This document shows positions 46,526-59,900 of a stretch of DNA of 64,000 nucleotides, piece by piece. The stretch spans positions 232,667,477 to 232,731,476 of the forward strand of contig OX352773.1 in assembly GCA_947095535.1 (NCBI GenBank), given 5' to 3'. The DNA comes from Poecilobothrus nobilitatus (lineage: Eukaryota > Arthropoda > Insecta > Diptera > Dolichopodidae). The position numbers and the translations under genes are program-made. Under the pieces are notes generated by a model. The model made no database searches. It was not told the origin of the DNA and saw nothing but the letters and a program-made list of their open reading frames with translations. Each line of letters starts with the position of its first letter. Position 1 is the first letter of the stretch.

Positions 46526-47631
46526 TCTCTTAAAAAATATAGATCATAAAAAAGTATAATAGACTAATTAAAAATATATTTCCGTGAGTAATAAAAAAAA
46601 ATTTTATGATTGTCATAAACTTTACAATATTATTTATAAACAACTTATCAGAATTTAAGAAAACACAATAAAAATGGTATATAATAATAATATGAAACTT
46701 TATATTAAAATTAATTAAGTTATAATATTTTTAATTACATTAAAAATTTTGTAATTGTGCTAAACTGTTAACTAACTATAAAACAAATTTTAACGCTTAT
46801 AATTTTTTTACCCATAACTATTAAATTTTTTTTTTCATAAAAATACTATCATAGTTTTTGCAGACAATTTTACTCATACATTATAACTTTTGTCAAATAT
46901 TAAGGACTCCATATTCAGAAGATAAAAATTTTATAGTAAAATTTATTAAAAAATTTATTTACTTTTATTTATACTAAAATTACGGCAACAATATTAAAAA
47001 AAAACTAGTTAAAATTTAAAAAGTATATTTAAATTATTATGGTAACAAAGAAAGATCTCATTTTTAAGGAGTTTTTACCATAAATAGAATAGAATTTATT
47101 CAAAGAGTAAATGGTACCTATTTTAACTAAATTAATAAATTTTTTATTTTATTTTTTTGTTATAATTAATTAATTTTCTATTTTAAAACTTAAAGAAATG
47201 TTAAATAAAAAGGATTAAATTTTGAAAAACATAAATAAGCTCTTTATGCTGCTTTATGAAGCTACAAAAAAAAATTAATTTGCTGATTTATTTATTTTTA
47301 TTTATTTACAAAAATGTCTTGAATAAATCTGAAAGATTAATTAAAAAAAAAAAAATTTCTTTAATACTTAATTTTTTTTTTTAAAGTTTTAAAAAATTTT
47401 TAAAGTTAAAATTCTATAATTACATTAATTTTCAAATTGTTCTTAAGGACTATAAAAAATAAAATGGTATTGTTCATTAAAAAAATTAATTTTCAATGTT
47501 CTCAACTTTTATTTTTGTAAAAAACATTTAAAACAAAAAAAAGTTTTTGTAAAACTTAACAAAAAAAATGTTTTTTTTTTTACTAAAGTTTTTTTTGGGT
47601 ATGATATCCATTTATATTACAATATATTTTG
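46526..47631. other. A+T-rich stretch, no gene recognised
   Basis: Homopolymer-rich; no open frame above background and no repeat recognised. Confidence 0.55.
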
Positions 47632-48372
47632 CTTATGCTTATTAGTTTCACTCTATCCGTCCGTTCGTCCATCTGTTTACAAAACTTCTACACCGTTAAA
47701 GATATAGAAAAAAATTTTTAACCATGTGTAGGTCTCATAAAAAAAATAATTTTGTGGAACAACTTTTTCATGTAGCCCCATCAATTACGGAGCTACAGCC
47801 CCTCAAACTTTGAAAAAGCTCTATTTTTAAATGCATGTATCTTATACGTTCTGCGTAAGATCTTTTCAATCTATAAATTCTGTAAATTAATATCAAAATT
47901 ATAGAATTTTTTTAAATTTAGTATTTAAATTTACCGTTATGTGAAAACCGCATTTTCGCCTTTAAATAGGAACCTGAAATTTTGAGGCAAGAAAGAACTT
48001 TTAGAATTAGTGAAAGTTTCCTTAGAAAATTTTTTTACACCACCCCCTGTTTAAGAGGTATTAGGGCTGAAAATTTTAAAATTTGATATTTTTAGGAACC
48101 TGTAACTTAAGCACCTGTAAAAAATTTTCTTCAGCTAGACATAAAAATTAAAGCTCCAGTAATATATTTTTACGTGTTATAACGGTTTTTCTTAGTTATA
48201 TAGGGTTCCGGACTTACAGCCCCTGAAAATTCCAGAAAAGTCCTATTTTCACATATTTTCTTATTAGGTATATGAAATTTTCAAATTTTTGTGCAAGTCA
48301 TAATTCTAAACATTTTGTATTGTGTTTTGGAAATGTGCGCTTTTAAAAACCGTTGGTTTACATTCTACCTTG
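47632..48372 (+). mobile_element. H1 Helentron-like element, 5' hairpin lost
   Basis: Starts within 'gcttattagtttcactct', with a short decayed GTCC tract ('atccgtccgttcgtccatc'). It continues through one body module and has the intact 3' end ('ggaaatgtgcgcttttaaa', AAACCGTTGGTTT, 'acattctaccttg', end 48372). The first ~35 bp containing the 5' hairpin are absent. Confidence 0.82.
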
Positions 48373-48779
48373 TTTTTTCTTCTTTTATTATTAAATGAAC
48401 TTTAAAACATTAAATGCAAAATTTAAAACTTTTGAAAACTAAATTTTTGTAATTTGAATTTTTTTTTATAGAAATACAAATTTTATAAATTTAATTTACA
48501 ACAAAAAATTAGATATCCTTTACCAAAAATGAATATTTGTTGGTTTCAAGGTTGTTCAAAATTTTGCAAAAACAAATAATTAAATAAAACATTTTTTTGG
48601 GTAGTTAACACAAAAATTCTCAAGTGACCATTAAATTATTAAAGATCAATCAGCATTCAGCAAGGTAAAGACTTATTACAATTTATACATAAATTTTAAT
48701 TGGTTTCGATATATTAAATGAAATACTTTAGAAACCACTTTTTCGAAAATTGAAATTCCTCTTACTTTCCGAATTTTAG
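48373..48779. other. A+T-rich stretch, no gene recognised
   Basis: Nothing recognised between the H1 end and repeat R3. Confidence 0.5.
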
Positions 48780-49330
48780 GTTTCGCGCCAAATTTCAGCT
48801 CTATTATTATATTTGTTCGAATATAATAGTTGTAAGTATAAGAATTTTGCCATTAAGTTTGTGGCATTAGACGAGACAGATATGGAAATCTACGTAGCAT
48901 TACAACACATATATATATTATAGTACTTTATATAATACTTGTCATTTTGACGATGCCCGTTATAATGACCGCCCGCCCGTCATTTTTACCATATTATTTT
49001 TTTTATAAATGCCATATTTGCTATTGAAACTGAACAAGTTTGTTCGTTTCCTCTTGAAATGAAGAAGCAGCGGGTTCGAATTTTTTATATGGGCAAAACT
49101 CAGTGTCAAATCAAGATGCATATCTGAAATTTTGTAAAAAGAAGTTAAGTTTTCAACTCCAGAATAATATGGTTGATTTAATGCAACAGGTTTAGTAGTT
49201 TTTATACAATGTGAGAAATTTATATTCTCATGTCTGGATACTTAAATAAGACGTTCAAGTTTTATGACAACAAATTATGTAAAATTTTGTTTGATTTGGT
49301 GATACGGGTTCGAGTAATACCCTACAACTG
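48780..49330 (-). repeat. Interspersed repeat R3, copy 2 (family unknown)
   Basis: Reverse complement of the repeat at 6720-7290, with two colinear anchors (49007-49041 and about 49296-49321). It includes a G+C-rich patch near 48958-48995 ('gaccgcccgcccgtc'). No gene or terminal repeats identified. Confidence 0.45.
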
Positions 49331-49875
49331 CGATATATTTTATAGTTATATATTTTGGTAATTCAGATATTTGGTAGTGAAATATCTAAAATTTTTTAAA
49401 TGATTATTAAATTATTTAAGCATATATAAAGTACATACATAATTCATATTACAAAAAATATTTGTCTATTATTTGTAATATGAATATAAGCTATTATTTT
49501 TAATACGTATGAATTATTAAATGTTTGTAATAATTCATATGGCAAATAATAGGTTTTTTAGACTATAATTCCGAGCTAAATAGATTTCATTCATACATTA
49601 TAATTTGTTTTTTTTTTTTTTTGTATTACTATTATTTTATTTTCCTTTATTATATTAATTTATATGATCTAATATTACATATCTTATACTAAAGGAAAAT
49701 GCAATATTAGTAAACTATCGGCTAGTAAAGCAATTATATAGGTTGAATACTATCTATTATTACCATGTAGGTAATATTATTTATTTTATTTACATTACAT
49801 TTACACTATAATTTAATTTAATAGCAAGTAAAATTTTGTTAATTGAAAAACCAATTAAAAAAAGTTGCCAGCTGT
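49331..49875. other. A+T-rich stretch, no gene recognised
   Basis: Repeated short words around 'tacaaataattcatatt' in both orientations near 49430-49560; no gene. Confidence 0.45.
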
Positions 49876-49945
49876 GCAGGTTTTGAATATGTACTGCCTA
49901 GTGATCGAGGCATGTGCTTAATCACTAGACCACCGAGGCCCCTTT
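49876..49945 (-). mobile_element. SINE S3 head, fragment
   Basis: On the - strand: 'ggggcctcggtggtctagt' followed by 'gattaagcacatgcctc' and a decayed B box 'atattcaaaacctgc'. Closely related to the S3 head at 37581. The body and tail are not recognisable. Confidence 0.6.
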
Positions 49946-52313
49946 TTTATTATAATATTCCGCCATAAGTATTTCACAATTTTTTTTTTTTATTTGCATA
50001 TATTTAGGCTTGAATAAAATAAGCTACTTGTATATAACAATAAGAGGCTCTCAGTACCGCTTATATACGTTTCATAAATGGAAATGTCTTGTGAGATAAT
50101 GTGGTGATTTTGGAAATTTTAAGCTCTTTAAGTGCTTTGTGAACCCACATATTATAGTATTTCAAGGATATTACAAAAATACAAGAAAATTGGTGTAAAA
50201 TTCAAATAAAGTGTAGAAATTATAAAATAGAGTGTGTATATGAGTGTATAAATTTCACAGAAAAAATGATTAGGTTGTTCAAATTAAAATTTTTTAATAT
50301 TTTAGTAATTAATAATTAATATTTTCTATTTTGATTTTAAAAATTTGAATTGTTAATATTTATGGAATAATATGCAAATCAAAAGTCATTTAGTTAAAAA
50401 AATCTTTTAAATTAAAAATAATAAAAATAAAAATTAATATTACAAAATTATCTAAGAATATTTAAAAATCATTTAAGAATAATAAATTAATATTAAAAAA
50501 TCATTTAAGAATATTTAAAAAAATTTAATTATATTATAAAAAACTAGTTTATAAATTTAAAAAGAAATACTCAGGAATCTTTATTTTTTTTTTCTTGCAT
50601 ATTGGAACAAAGAAATTATTGTGCTTAGGTAAACAATTCTAATGCAAACTTCACCTTGTAAAAGGAATTTTCAACATTAAATGATGATAATATTAAAAAA
50701 GAAAATCTTTAAATTAAAACTATAATTTAATTCACTTTATTATATAGTATCTTGCATCTAGTATCTAGTCACTTAAATTTTTCTTTTTAAAACTTAAAAC
50801 TTATTTTCAGTCCTATATATTACTTTTAATAAGTATAAAGGTTGAATACTTTGAGAATATACCAAATTCCATTTCCAAAAGAATCTTAATTAGACCTATA
50901 TGCACAAAAGTATAAAATAAGTTTTACAACTAACGTTTTAATTATAAAATTAAACTTAAACTGCACTATTGAAAACTCTATATAAATAAAACTTGTGACG
51001 TTTATGTAGTTGGACAGATCGGGGTTGTAGATGGAAACTTAAGGCAATTTAAACCCGTTATAATATATTGGATCAGTATTTTGTTCTAAAAACTATTGGA
51101 ATCTTCTTTTCTTACAAAGCTCTGTAAGAAATGATTATGTCCAGCTTCGCCAAATCGCTAAGGTTATTTTAGAAAATTTCAACAGAATCTTTTTTGTTTT
51201 TTAGAGCAAGGACTGTATGGTTCACAAAACAGATGAAAAATTTGATATATATTTTTATTATTATCAATATTGTTATTTTTATTTTTATTAATTTATTGAT
51301 TTTTTAAAAAAATTTTCATTTCTTAAAAGATTTTAAAAATAAAATTGTCTTTTAAAATAATTATTATACGACCAACATAATATTTACATTAGGAGTACCT
51401 TTTATTTACATATTGTTTACCAAACTTCTTAACATTGCAAATATTGATAAAGGAAGAAAAAGGATTGATTTTTATCTAAAACTCGAGGTTAAATTTTGTT
51501 TATTTGAATTTAATATTACACAATATGGAACCATGAAAATTATGCGTTTATAAAATAACGAAAAACAAACTGTTATTTATTTGTTGATATTTTATTATTT
51601 TAGAGCGAAAATTTTATTTGTATCATAAAAATTAATAAACTTCTTTGAAAAAGTTATATCTTACATTGTTTTTTTCAACGGTTTGTTTTGAAATTTATTT
51701 GTTTTGTAATTTTGTTGCTTTTAAATTTAAATTTACAATCAAAAAAGAAACATAACCTTATTTTTGTTTTCCTAAAGAAAATATTGTAAATACTTAGAAA
51801 TTTTAAATTTTACTCTTTTGGGAACCTCAATCTTTTCTAAAAAACAAAAAAAAAAAAGACTTATTGTATCCGTATGAGATATAGAATCAGCTTAAAAATA
51901 TTTATTCAATTTTACATTGGGATGTTTTTGAAATAATACAAACAAACCTATATTTAGTTATTTTATACCTTATTTACATAATATTTGAATAAATGAAGGT
52001 GTAGGTACAATATGATAACTTGTTACAACAAAATTTACTGTTTGTTTATATTTAATCAATTATTGTAAGATATAAAATAAAGATAGGTATCTGTTTATTT
52101 ATTTATTTTAAAATGTCAAAAATATAATGTGAATTTTGTGGACGAGTTAGTTTTAATTTTCTAGATCGTTTCCGAACGTATCACACTAGCACATTATACT
52201 AGTACTTTGCCCTTGTACTTTCGGAAAATATTAGCTTTTCGCACTATATTTTGTAATTTAGTATTTTTCGAAATTAAAATGTATGACAGCTAAATTTTTA
52301 AAAGTATTAATAT
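49946..52313. other. A+T-rich stretch, no gene recognised
   Basis: Only low-complexity open frames. Short repeated phrases ('atcatttaagaatattta' twice near 50468-50518) suggest local slippage. Confidence 0.5.
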
Positions 52314-53108
52314 GGTCTCTACAAACCAGCGTCCGAATTGAAAATGAACTAACACCCGAAAAATTTAAAAAAATTAGGGCGTTAGCTCATTTTTTTTCCG
52401 GTGTTTATTCATAATTTTAAAAAGATGAAAGTCTAAAAGTGAACTAACACCCGAACGAAGTAAACAAACGCTCGAAAAAAGTGAATTAAAGCCCGAAAAA
52501 ATTAAGCAGACGTTCAAAACAAAAAGCACTAAATTGGTCTTTTTCCCAAAGGTTTTATTAACACAAACACAGAGGTTTCAAAATGATTGATGAATGAACA
52601 TTTTATTGTTAACTAATTTTTATTCTACACAAAAACTTGGATTTTTTTCCTCAACTAGTTTTCCAGAAAATGGATACAATAAGTTTATACTTACTTCATT
52701 ATTTTGATTGTTTTAATTGACGAATTGTTCAATATATTCTGAACCTGTTTTCAGATGCTTACAGAGAATAAAAACAATATTCAATGGCTTTTCCTGATAC
52801 GGAATTTATCGCTTTTCCACGTATTTCTATGTACGTATGTCTGAACCCACCTTTTATTTGAGTGGATTTATTACCTTTTTCAACGACCTAAATAAATGAA
52901 CTATTACCCAAATAAAATTAAAATGAATTAACGCCCGAAATAAATGAACTTTAATGCCTTAATAAAACGAATTAACGCCTGAATAAAAAATTTTCGGGTA
53001 TTAGTTAAATTTTTGTTGCCTTTAATTCATAAACTAATGCCCGAAATAAAAACAACAAATAATTCGGGCTTTAGTTCATTTTCGATTTGGGCGTTAATTA
53101 GTAGAGCC
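52314..53108. mobile_element. Foldback-like element with ACACCCGAA-type repeats (FB2)
   Basis: The inverted ends are GGTCTCTAC at 52314 and its partner (complement of 'gtagagcc', 53101-53108), both followed inward by 'gaaaatgaactaa' and 'cccgaa'. Inside each arm, degenerate ~20-bp units 'gaactaacacccgaa' recur: near 52347, 52442, 52482, 52890 and 52925, plus inverted ones near 52372, 53000 and 53062. The centre (52510-52865) is unique A+T-rich sequence with no gene. No certain target duplication. Confidence 0.65.
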
Positions 53109-56100
53109 TAGAATCTCTATTACCTTAATACATATATTTTTATAAAATTTTTATGTCAAATTTATTTTCGCAGCACATTATTTTAGCATTATTCAGCAAT
53201 ATTTATGATGGTTATGACAGCATTGAATAAAGTTATTGTATATTATGTCAATTTTCACTTCTTGTGTATACATTAGGTACACTTACATATTATCTGCTGT
53301 CATCACCTAAGACAGTTGAATAATATCGCTTCGAATAATATTGATTATAACGCTTTCTCTTTTAACTCTTCTAATACTCATGTTTTTTTAAATATTTTGT
53401 ACAGTAATTCTATAGTTTTTTAATAATTTTCTATTTTGTCTTTTCACTTTTAATGACAAGAAAAAATTTTACTGTTAGTGTGACCACCTAATATTGCAGT
53501 TATCATAAGACTAAATTTTTGATAGATAATCAAGTGTGAAATGCGGTGTGGTTCGGAAAGATTTAATACTATTAGAGAATACTTTTCGAATAAAAACAAC
53601 TAAATCATAAATTTGTGTTTAGTGGGAGGTGTGATAAATTAGGAAATAGCCTTAGTACATTGGCTTAGTAACGAAATTATAGTTAGTACTCAAAAAAAAA
53701 AAAAATGTAGAGCAGTGATCAAAATAAAACAAATATCATCTGAGATTCTGTTTCTCTGCAACCGCAGATTAGGAAACTTTTTAACATTTTTGTCTGGTAA
53801 TTTCTTTTTAATGCTTAAATGGTTTTTCTTTTTAATGTTTAAATGGTTTTTTTTCTACTTTCTATTGTTTAACTGTTCAGTAAACTCTGTGCTTACTGTA
53901 AGCTCCTGCATTAAAAGTATTTGTAGGAATGAAAGTAGAGGAATCTTGGAAAACATATTGGGGGAATGAAGACACTTTTAAAATATGTCGAGATTTTACT
54001 AAAATAAATTAATCTAAAGAAACGTTTAAATGCAAGAACGTTAACCTATAAAATGCAAAAACGAGTGGGTCAAAAACAATAAAACTAAATAAGTTCTCTC
54101 CTTTATTCGTATTAAATTTGGATTTTCTTGGATTTGCGAATGGCAGTTCACCATTCTAACAACTATACTGTTTTTTGCGAAACTTGAATTCATTCTTTAA
54201 TTTAGATAATGTAACAACAAGTTGTTATTAGTGTTAGTTCATACATTTGATGATTATTTGCTTTTACTGTAAATAAAATTTAAAACCGTGTACAGTTTAC
54301 TGTAAATGTATTCTATATAATATATAATATTTTCCATAAACAAAAAAATAGAAATAAATTTGCACAACAAAAATAAGCAAAACCAAAAAATATAAAATAA
54401 AAAAACGGAGTATTCCCTGATGAAATATCGTTAGTTATGCAAAACAGTAACGTTTGATGCAAATCAAAAAAGGTTTAAAAGTCTAAAATAAATTTTTAAA
54501 CACGTTTTTTTTTCTATATGTTGTAAATTCTCAATGGGAATACAACAAAAATATCAGGAAACTTATTTTCCTTTTGATAATAATTGTATATCTATAGTTA
54601 GACTATAATAATATTGTCATTGAACATTTCGATATGAACATTATAACATTCATTCATTGTTTCATTTATTAATATTTTACATTCATAAATCATAAAATAT
54701 AATATAATACATAGTTAATGTAAATAGAAAAATCATTTTGTTTTATTAATTTATTCATCCTTTAACAAATTCATTATTTTTTACTTATTCATATGTAGTG
54801 TATTGTACTTTAAATACAAAAGAACTTTATGTAATTTTAGAAAGTTTTTAATTTATTTAAGATTAGAATTAAAATACATAATATTTAAGTAAATATAGAA
54901 TATATGAGATTATAATCATTAAGTAAACATTAACTAATTAAATAAATTATACAACCTAAAATGAATATGTAGGAATTCACAATAAGATGTTTGTATAATT
55001 ACATCCTTTTTATATATTTTATTAATATCCTTCTATATATCATTTTTGTGTTTTTTTTTAATACAATATAAAATCTTCCAAATATGTTAAAGTAGTACTA
55101 CCTTTGTTTTTATTTATTTTAAATAGTTCCAAATATCAAAATACAATTTTCTGAATCATCATTCCTGTCTGTTACACCTAATAACTTCTAAAGTTGTAAA
55201 CACTTTTAGCATTAGTTAAATTAAATAAACCTTTTCAAGACTAATGCCTTAATCTCACCTACATCAATATCTAATTTACAAATTTATTTCATTATTTCAG
55301 AAAAACATTTCACATAAAATCAGAAGTAAAATAAGTTTTTTTACAACTGAAATCGTCGAAGGCAAAATAGAGTTCTCCCGAAGTAACGAGTCATAACATT
55401 AGACTTATAATATTAATACGCAAATGAAATGTTTTATCTCCTATGAGTTATGAAAAATACAAAAGATTTTAGAAAATCTCATCGTACAAAAATTCTTTTC
55501 TACCTTCTTTTTCCATCTTCTTACAGTATAAATTAGAAGATCCTGGAAAATAAAATGTAAAATGTAAATGTAAAATGTTAGAACATAAAATGTAACTAAG
55601 ACAAAGACTATTAAGATTATACTGGCACAGAATATCTCCAAATAAATTCTTAAAAAAATGTTGTTTTAGAAGAGTTTCCGCATAAGTATATAGACATATA
55701 CGATATTATATCGACCAGCAAAGGAACGCAAATAAACTGCTGATTAGATTAAAGAATGTCGAAGTGTTATTTAAAAGGCTAAACCCGTGGTGAAGAAAAT
55801 CACAATACGAATTGGTGCAGTATAAATAAATCCTTGATTACGAATATTTCGACATTATTCGATTATTGCGAAAAAATTAATAATAATTGATACAAAAATC
55901 TTGAAAATATCGAAAATAAAAACAACAAATCACGAATTTCATTACCGAAATACCATAAAAAGAGTAACGATTTCTCCGATATTGCTAGCAAAGAGTCGAT
56001 AATGAAATAAAACAAATGAACAAAATGGAGGAACAATCGGCCCGCCTAAAAATACCAAACAAAGCCTAATTTCTAGAACAATAATATTGCCATAATTAGC

Positions 56101-56801
56101 ATCTGAAAATAAAGTAATGGGATTGTTTTATATCTGTTATAATTCATTTTTCCAACACAAGATTTAAAAGTATCTAACTATATTTGAAAACAAAAAATCA
56201 TTTAGGTACTTTTGTTTAAGAGAATGAAACAAACTTTTTATTTTTTTTGTTTTTTAAATATTCCATGTATGTACTTATGTATGAATAAAACCATGTATGA
56301 CATTACAAAAAAAAAAAAATTAAACTTATGATGCAGTTATCTGATATTGCATTCATCCTTTGATATTATAAATTATTGTACCAATAGATATATTATGTAA
56401 TCTAGGACAAACATAATATACATCAGTTATAGATAATGCATCATTATTTATTTAACAAGCATTTGAGCTGTATAATAAAAAGTAAAGAAAAAAAAAATTT
56501 ATGGCACAAAATGACAATATTTTCGTCATAATATTAATAATATATCTGACACAACACTGACATTTTAATATAAATAAAATAAAGTCAGTACAATATTTTT
56601 TGAATATACCTAAGGCAATATGTAAATCTGTTGAATAGACTACCTACACTAAAACCTTCTTCTATAAATTTCATTGGGTTTAAAACTTAACATTATAAAA
56701 GAAAAATTATATACAAAATTAAAACTTTTATGAAAAATTCATGGCGCCCGAAAGTATGTAATTTTTAAAAATTTTGTTGTTATTAAAAATTTATAAAATT
56801 T
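53109..56801. other. A+T-rich stretch, no gene recognised
   Basis: A + strand frame at 53715-53969 contains a direct repeat ('tttttaatg.ttaaatgg' twice) and is Phe-rich; I do not support it as a gene. The - strand frame 55441-55641 overlaps a 'gtaaaatgtaaa' slippage tract. The segment 55660-56060 is slightly richer in CG dinucleotides, with several 'cgatatt'/'tatcg' words, but no element ends were found. Confidence 0.45.
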
Positions 56802-56920
56802 TAGGGGCTTCGGTAGCCTAGTGGGTAGCCGTGTGGCGTATTAACCGAAGGAGTGTTGGTTCGATCCCTGCATAGGTCTTAAGTGTTTTTTTCTTTACAT
56901 ACCCCCTTACGACAAAATAT
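56802..56920 (+). mobile_element. SINE S3, 3'-truncated copy
   Basis: Head 'ggggcttcggtagcctagt' with B box GGTTCGATCC, then the beginning of the S3 body with the 'cttaag...cccccttacgac' stem region. Sequence stops matching S3 after 'cttacgac' and runs into ATA-rich DNA. The B box is closer to the eukaryotic consensus than in the other copies. Confidence 0.7.
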
Positions 56921-56974
56921 AATATAAATAGTATATAATATAAACAAAATAAATAATATTAGTATATCTAAATA

Positions 56975-59900
56975 TAATAAAAGACAAGTTGCTGCTGCTG
57001 AGTAGCGTGCCCTACTGTTATGTTAAATGTTAATTTAACAAATGTTATACTATGAAAAGAAAGAAACGTACATCTGATATTTACCCATATAACAGATAGT
57101 AAAAAAATAAATATTATAATGTTATGCTATGAAATGAAAGAAAAAACAAGGCAGTGTATAAATCAAAGTTTTTAGAGGGTCGTATTTTTAAGTAGAACAT
57201 TATAAAATTGCAATAATATTTTTATTTAAATTTTGCTAAGTAACATTTTCTTAATTTTTTAAAAATTTTGCCATAATATAGTACAATTTTAGAATCAAAA
57301 GTTTAGCCCATAATATAGATATATGAATAAAAATATGGGTATACATATATTAGATTTATTATAGATTTATTATTTTTTATATAGGCAACAGTTATTTATA
57401 TGAATGAATGGACGGTAAACATAAACGAACAAAAAAAAAATTCAGAATGTTCTATAATTGGTTATAATTTATATTTTTTAAATAGACTGATGTATAAATT
57501 TAATATTTAAAAAAAATAACAGAAAACAAAAAAAAAAAGTAAAATGTAATATGTACTGCGAAGAAAAATAAAAACGAATAGAAAAAAAAGAGAACAAAAA
57601 TGTTACTTTGATTGTTTTTAAATATTTTTAAAGAAAAAAGAACTATTAAAATGTTATGATTTTAAAAGAAAAAAACATACGTCTGATATTTACGTACCTA
57701 CATAACAGATAGAAAAAGGAAAAAAAATAATGTTATGCTATGAAAAGAACGAAAAGTCCATCTGATATTGAGGTACATAACAGATAGAAAAAAAGAAATA
57801 TCAAAATGTTATGCTATGAAAAGAAAGAAAAAACAAGGCAGTGTATAAATCAAAGTTGTTAAAGGTTCGGATTTTTAAGTAGAACATTATAAAATTGCAA
57901 TAACATTTTTATTTAAATTTTGCTAAGTAACATTTTCTTAATTTTTTAAAAATTTTGCCAAAAAAAAAGTACAATTTAAGAATCAGAAGTTTAGCCCATA
58001 ATATAGATATATGAATAAAAATATGGGTATACATATATTAGATTTATTATAGATTTATTATTTTTTATATAGGCAACAGTTATTTATATGAATGAATGGA
58101 CGGTAAACATAAACGAACAAAAAAAAATTCAGAATGTTCTATAGGTTATAATTTATATTTTTTAAATAGACTGTATGTATAAATTTAATATTTAAAAAAA
58201 ATAAAAGAAATACTTAGCGTACGTAAATAACAGAAAACAAAAAAAAAAAAAAATGTAATACTGCGAAGAAAAATAAAAACAAATAGGAAAAAAAGAGAAC
58301 AAAAAATGTTACTTTGACTGTTTTTAAATATTTTTAAAGAAAAAAAGAACTATTAAAATGTTATGATTTTAAAAGAAAACAAGGTCGAATGTAAACCAAC
58401 GGTTTTTAAAAGCGCACATTTCCAAAACTCAATACAAACTGTTTAGAAGTGTGACTTACACAAAAATTTGAAAATTTCATGTAATAAGAAAAAATGTGAA
58501 AATAGGACATTTTTGAAATTTTGAAGGGCCGTAAGTCCGGAATCCTATATAACTAAGAAAAGCCATTAACACGCGTAAAAATATATTATTAAACCTTTAA
58601 TTTTCATGTCTTGCCGAAGAAAAATTTTTACAGGTGCCTAAGTTACACGTGTCTAAAAATAGCAAATTTTCAATTTTTGAGGCGTAATAACCCTTAAAGA
58701 GGGGGTGTTACAAAAAAATTTTCTGAGGGAACTTATACTAATTCTAAACGTTCTTTCTTGTCTCAAAATTTCAGGTTCCTATCTAAAGGGGTGCCGGAGT
58801 TATGAAAAAAGAAATTTCATGCAAAATGTGGTTTTCACATAACGGTAAATTTAAATAGAAAATTACAAAATATTACATAATTTTGATAATGTTTTATATA
58901 GATAATAAAATTTTCGATCTTCTGGCGGTTTTAGATTGCAAAATTATTACGCAGAGCCCGAGATATATACATCTGAAAATGGGGCTTTTTCGCAAATTTG
59001 AAGAGCTGCAACTTTGGAACCCTTTACAATTAAAATAAACCTTTAACACACGTAAAAATATATTACAGTAGCTTTAATTTTTATATCTTGCAGAAGTAAA
59101 ATGTGTACAGGTTCCTAAGTTACAGGTGTTTAAAAATAGCAAATTTTCAATTTTTAAGCCCTAATAGCTCATAAACAGGGGGTGGTCCGAAAAAATTTTC
59201 TGAGCAAACTTATACTAATTCTAAAAGTTCTTTCTTGCCTCAAAATTTCAAGCCTCTATCTAGAAGCGTGCCGGAGTTATGAAAGTATAAAAATCATGCA
59301 AAATTGGGTTTTCACATAACGGTAAATTTAAATACTAAATTTAAAAAAATTGTATAATTTTGATATTAATTTACAAAGATAAAAGAAATACCTGTCGAAT
59401 GACGTTTTCAGATTGAAAAACTCTTAACCAGAACATAAGATATATGCATTTAAAAATAGGGCTTTTTCAAAGTTTGAGGGGCTGTAGCTCCGAAATGGGG
59501 GGGGCTACATGAAAAAGTTGTTCCACAAAATTATTTTTTTTATGAGACCTACCTATGGTTAAAATTTTTTTTCTCTATCTTTAACGGTGTAGAAGTTTTG
59601 TAAACAGACGGACGGACGGACGGACGGACGGACAGAGTGAAACTAATAAGCACATTTTTTCAAAATTTTTTTGGAAATGTGCTAAAAACATACCTCTGAT
59701 ATTTACGTACATAACAGATAGAAAAAAGAAATATTAAATGTTATGCTATGAAAAGAAAGAAACGTACATCTGATATTTAGGTACATAACAGATAGAAAAA
59801 AAGAATTAAAATGTTATGCTATAAAAAGAATGAAAAAACAAGGCAGTGCATAAATCAAAGTTTTTAAAGAGTTGCATTTTTAAGTAGAAATTATAAAAAA

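Noticed and set aside
53715..53969. 84-codon open frame with Cys residues at its C-terminal end
   Set aside because: Phe-rich with an internal slippage duplication; no signal or splice structure that I could defend.
55660..56060. Possible MITE with CGATATT/TATCG words
   Set aside because: No inverted ends or target duplication could be located, and the words are scattered without order.
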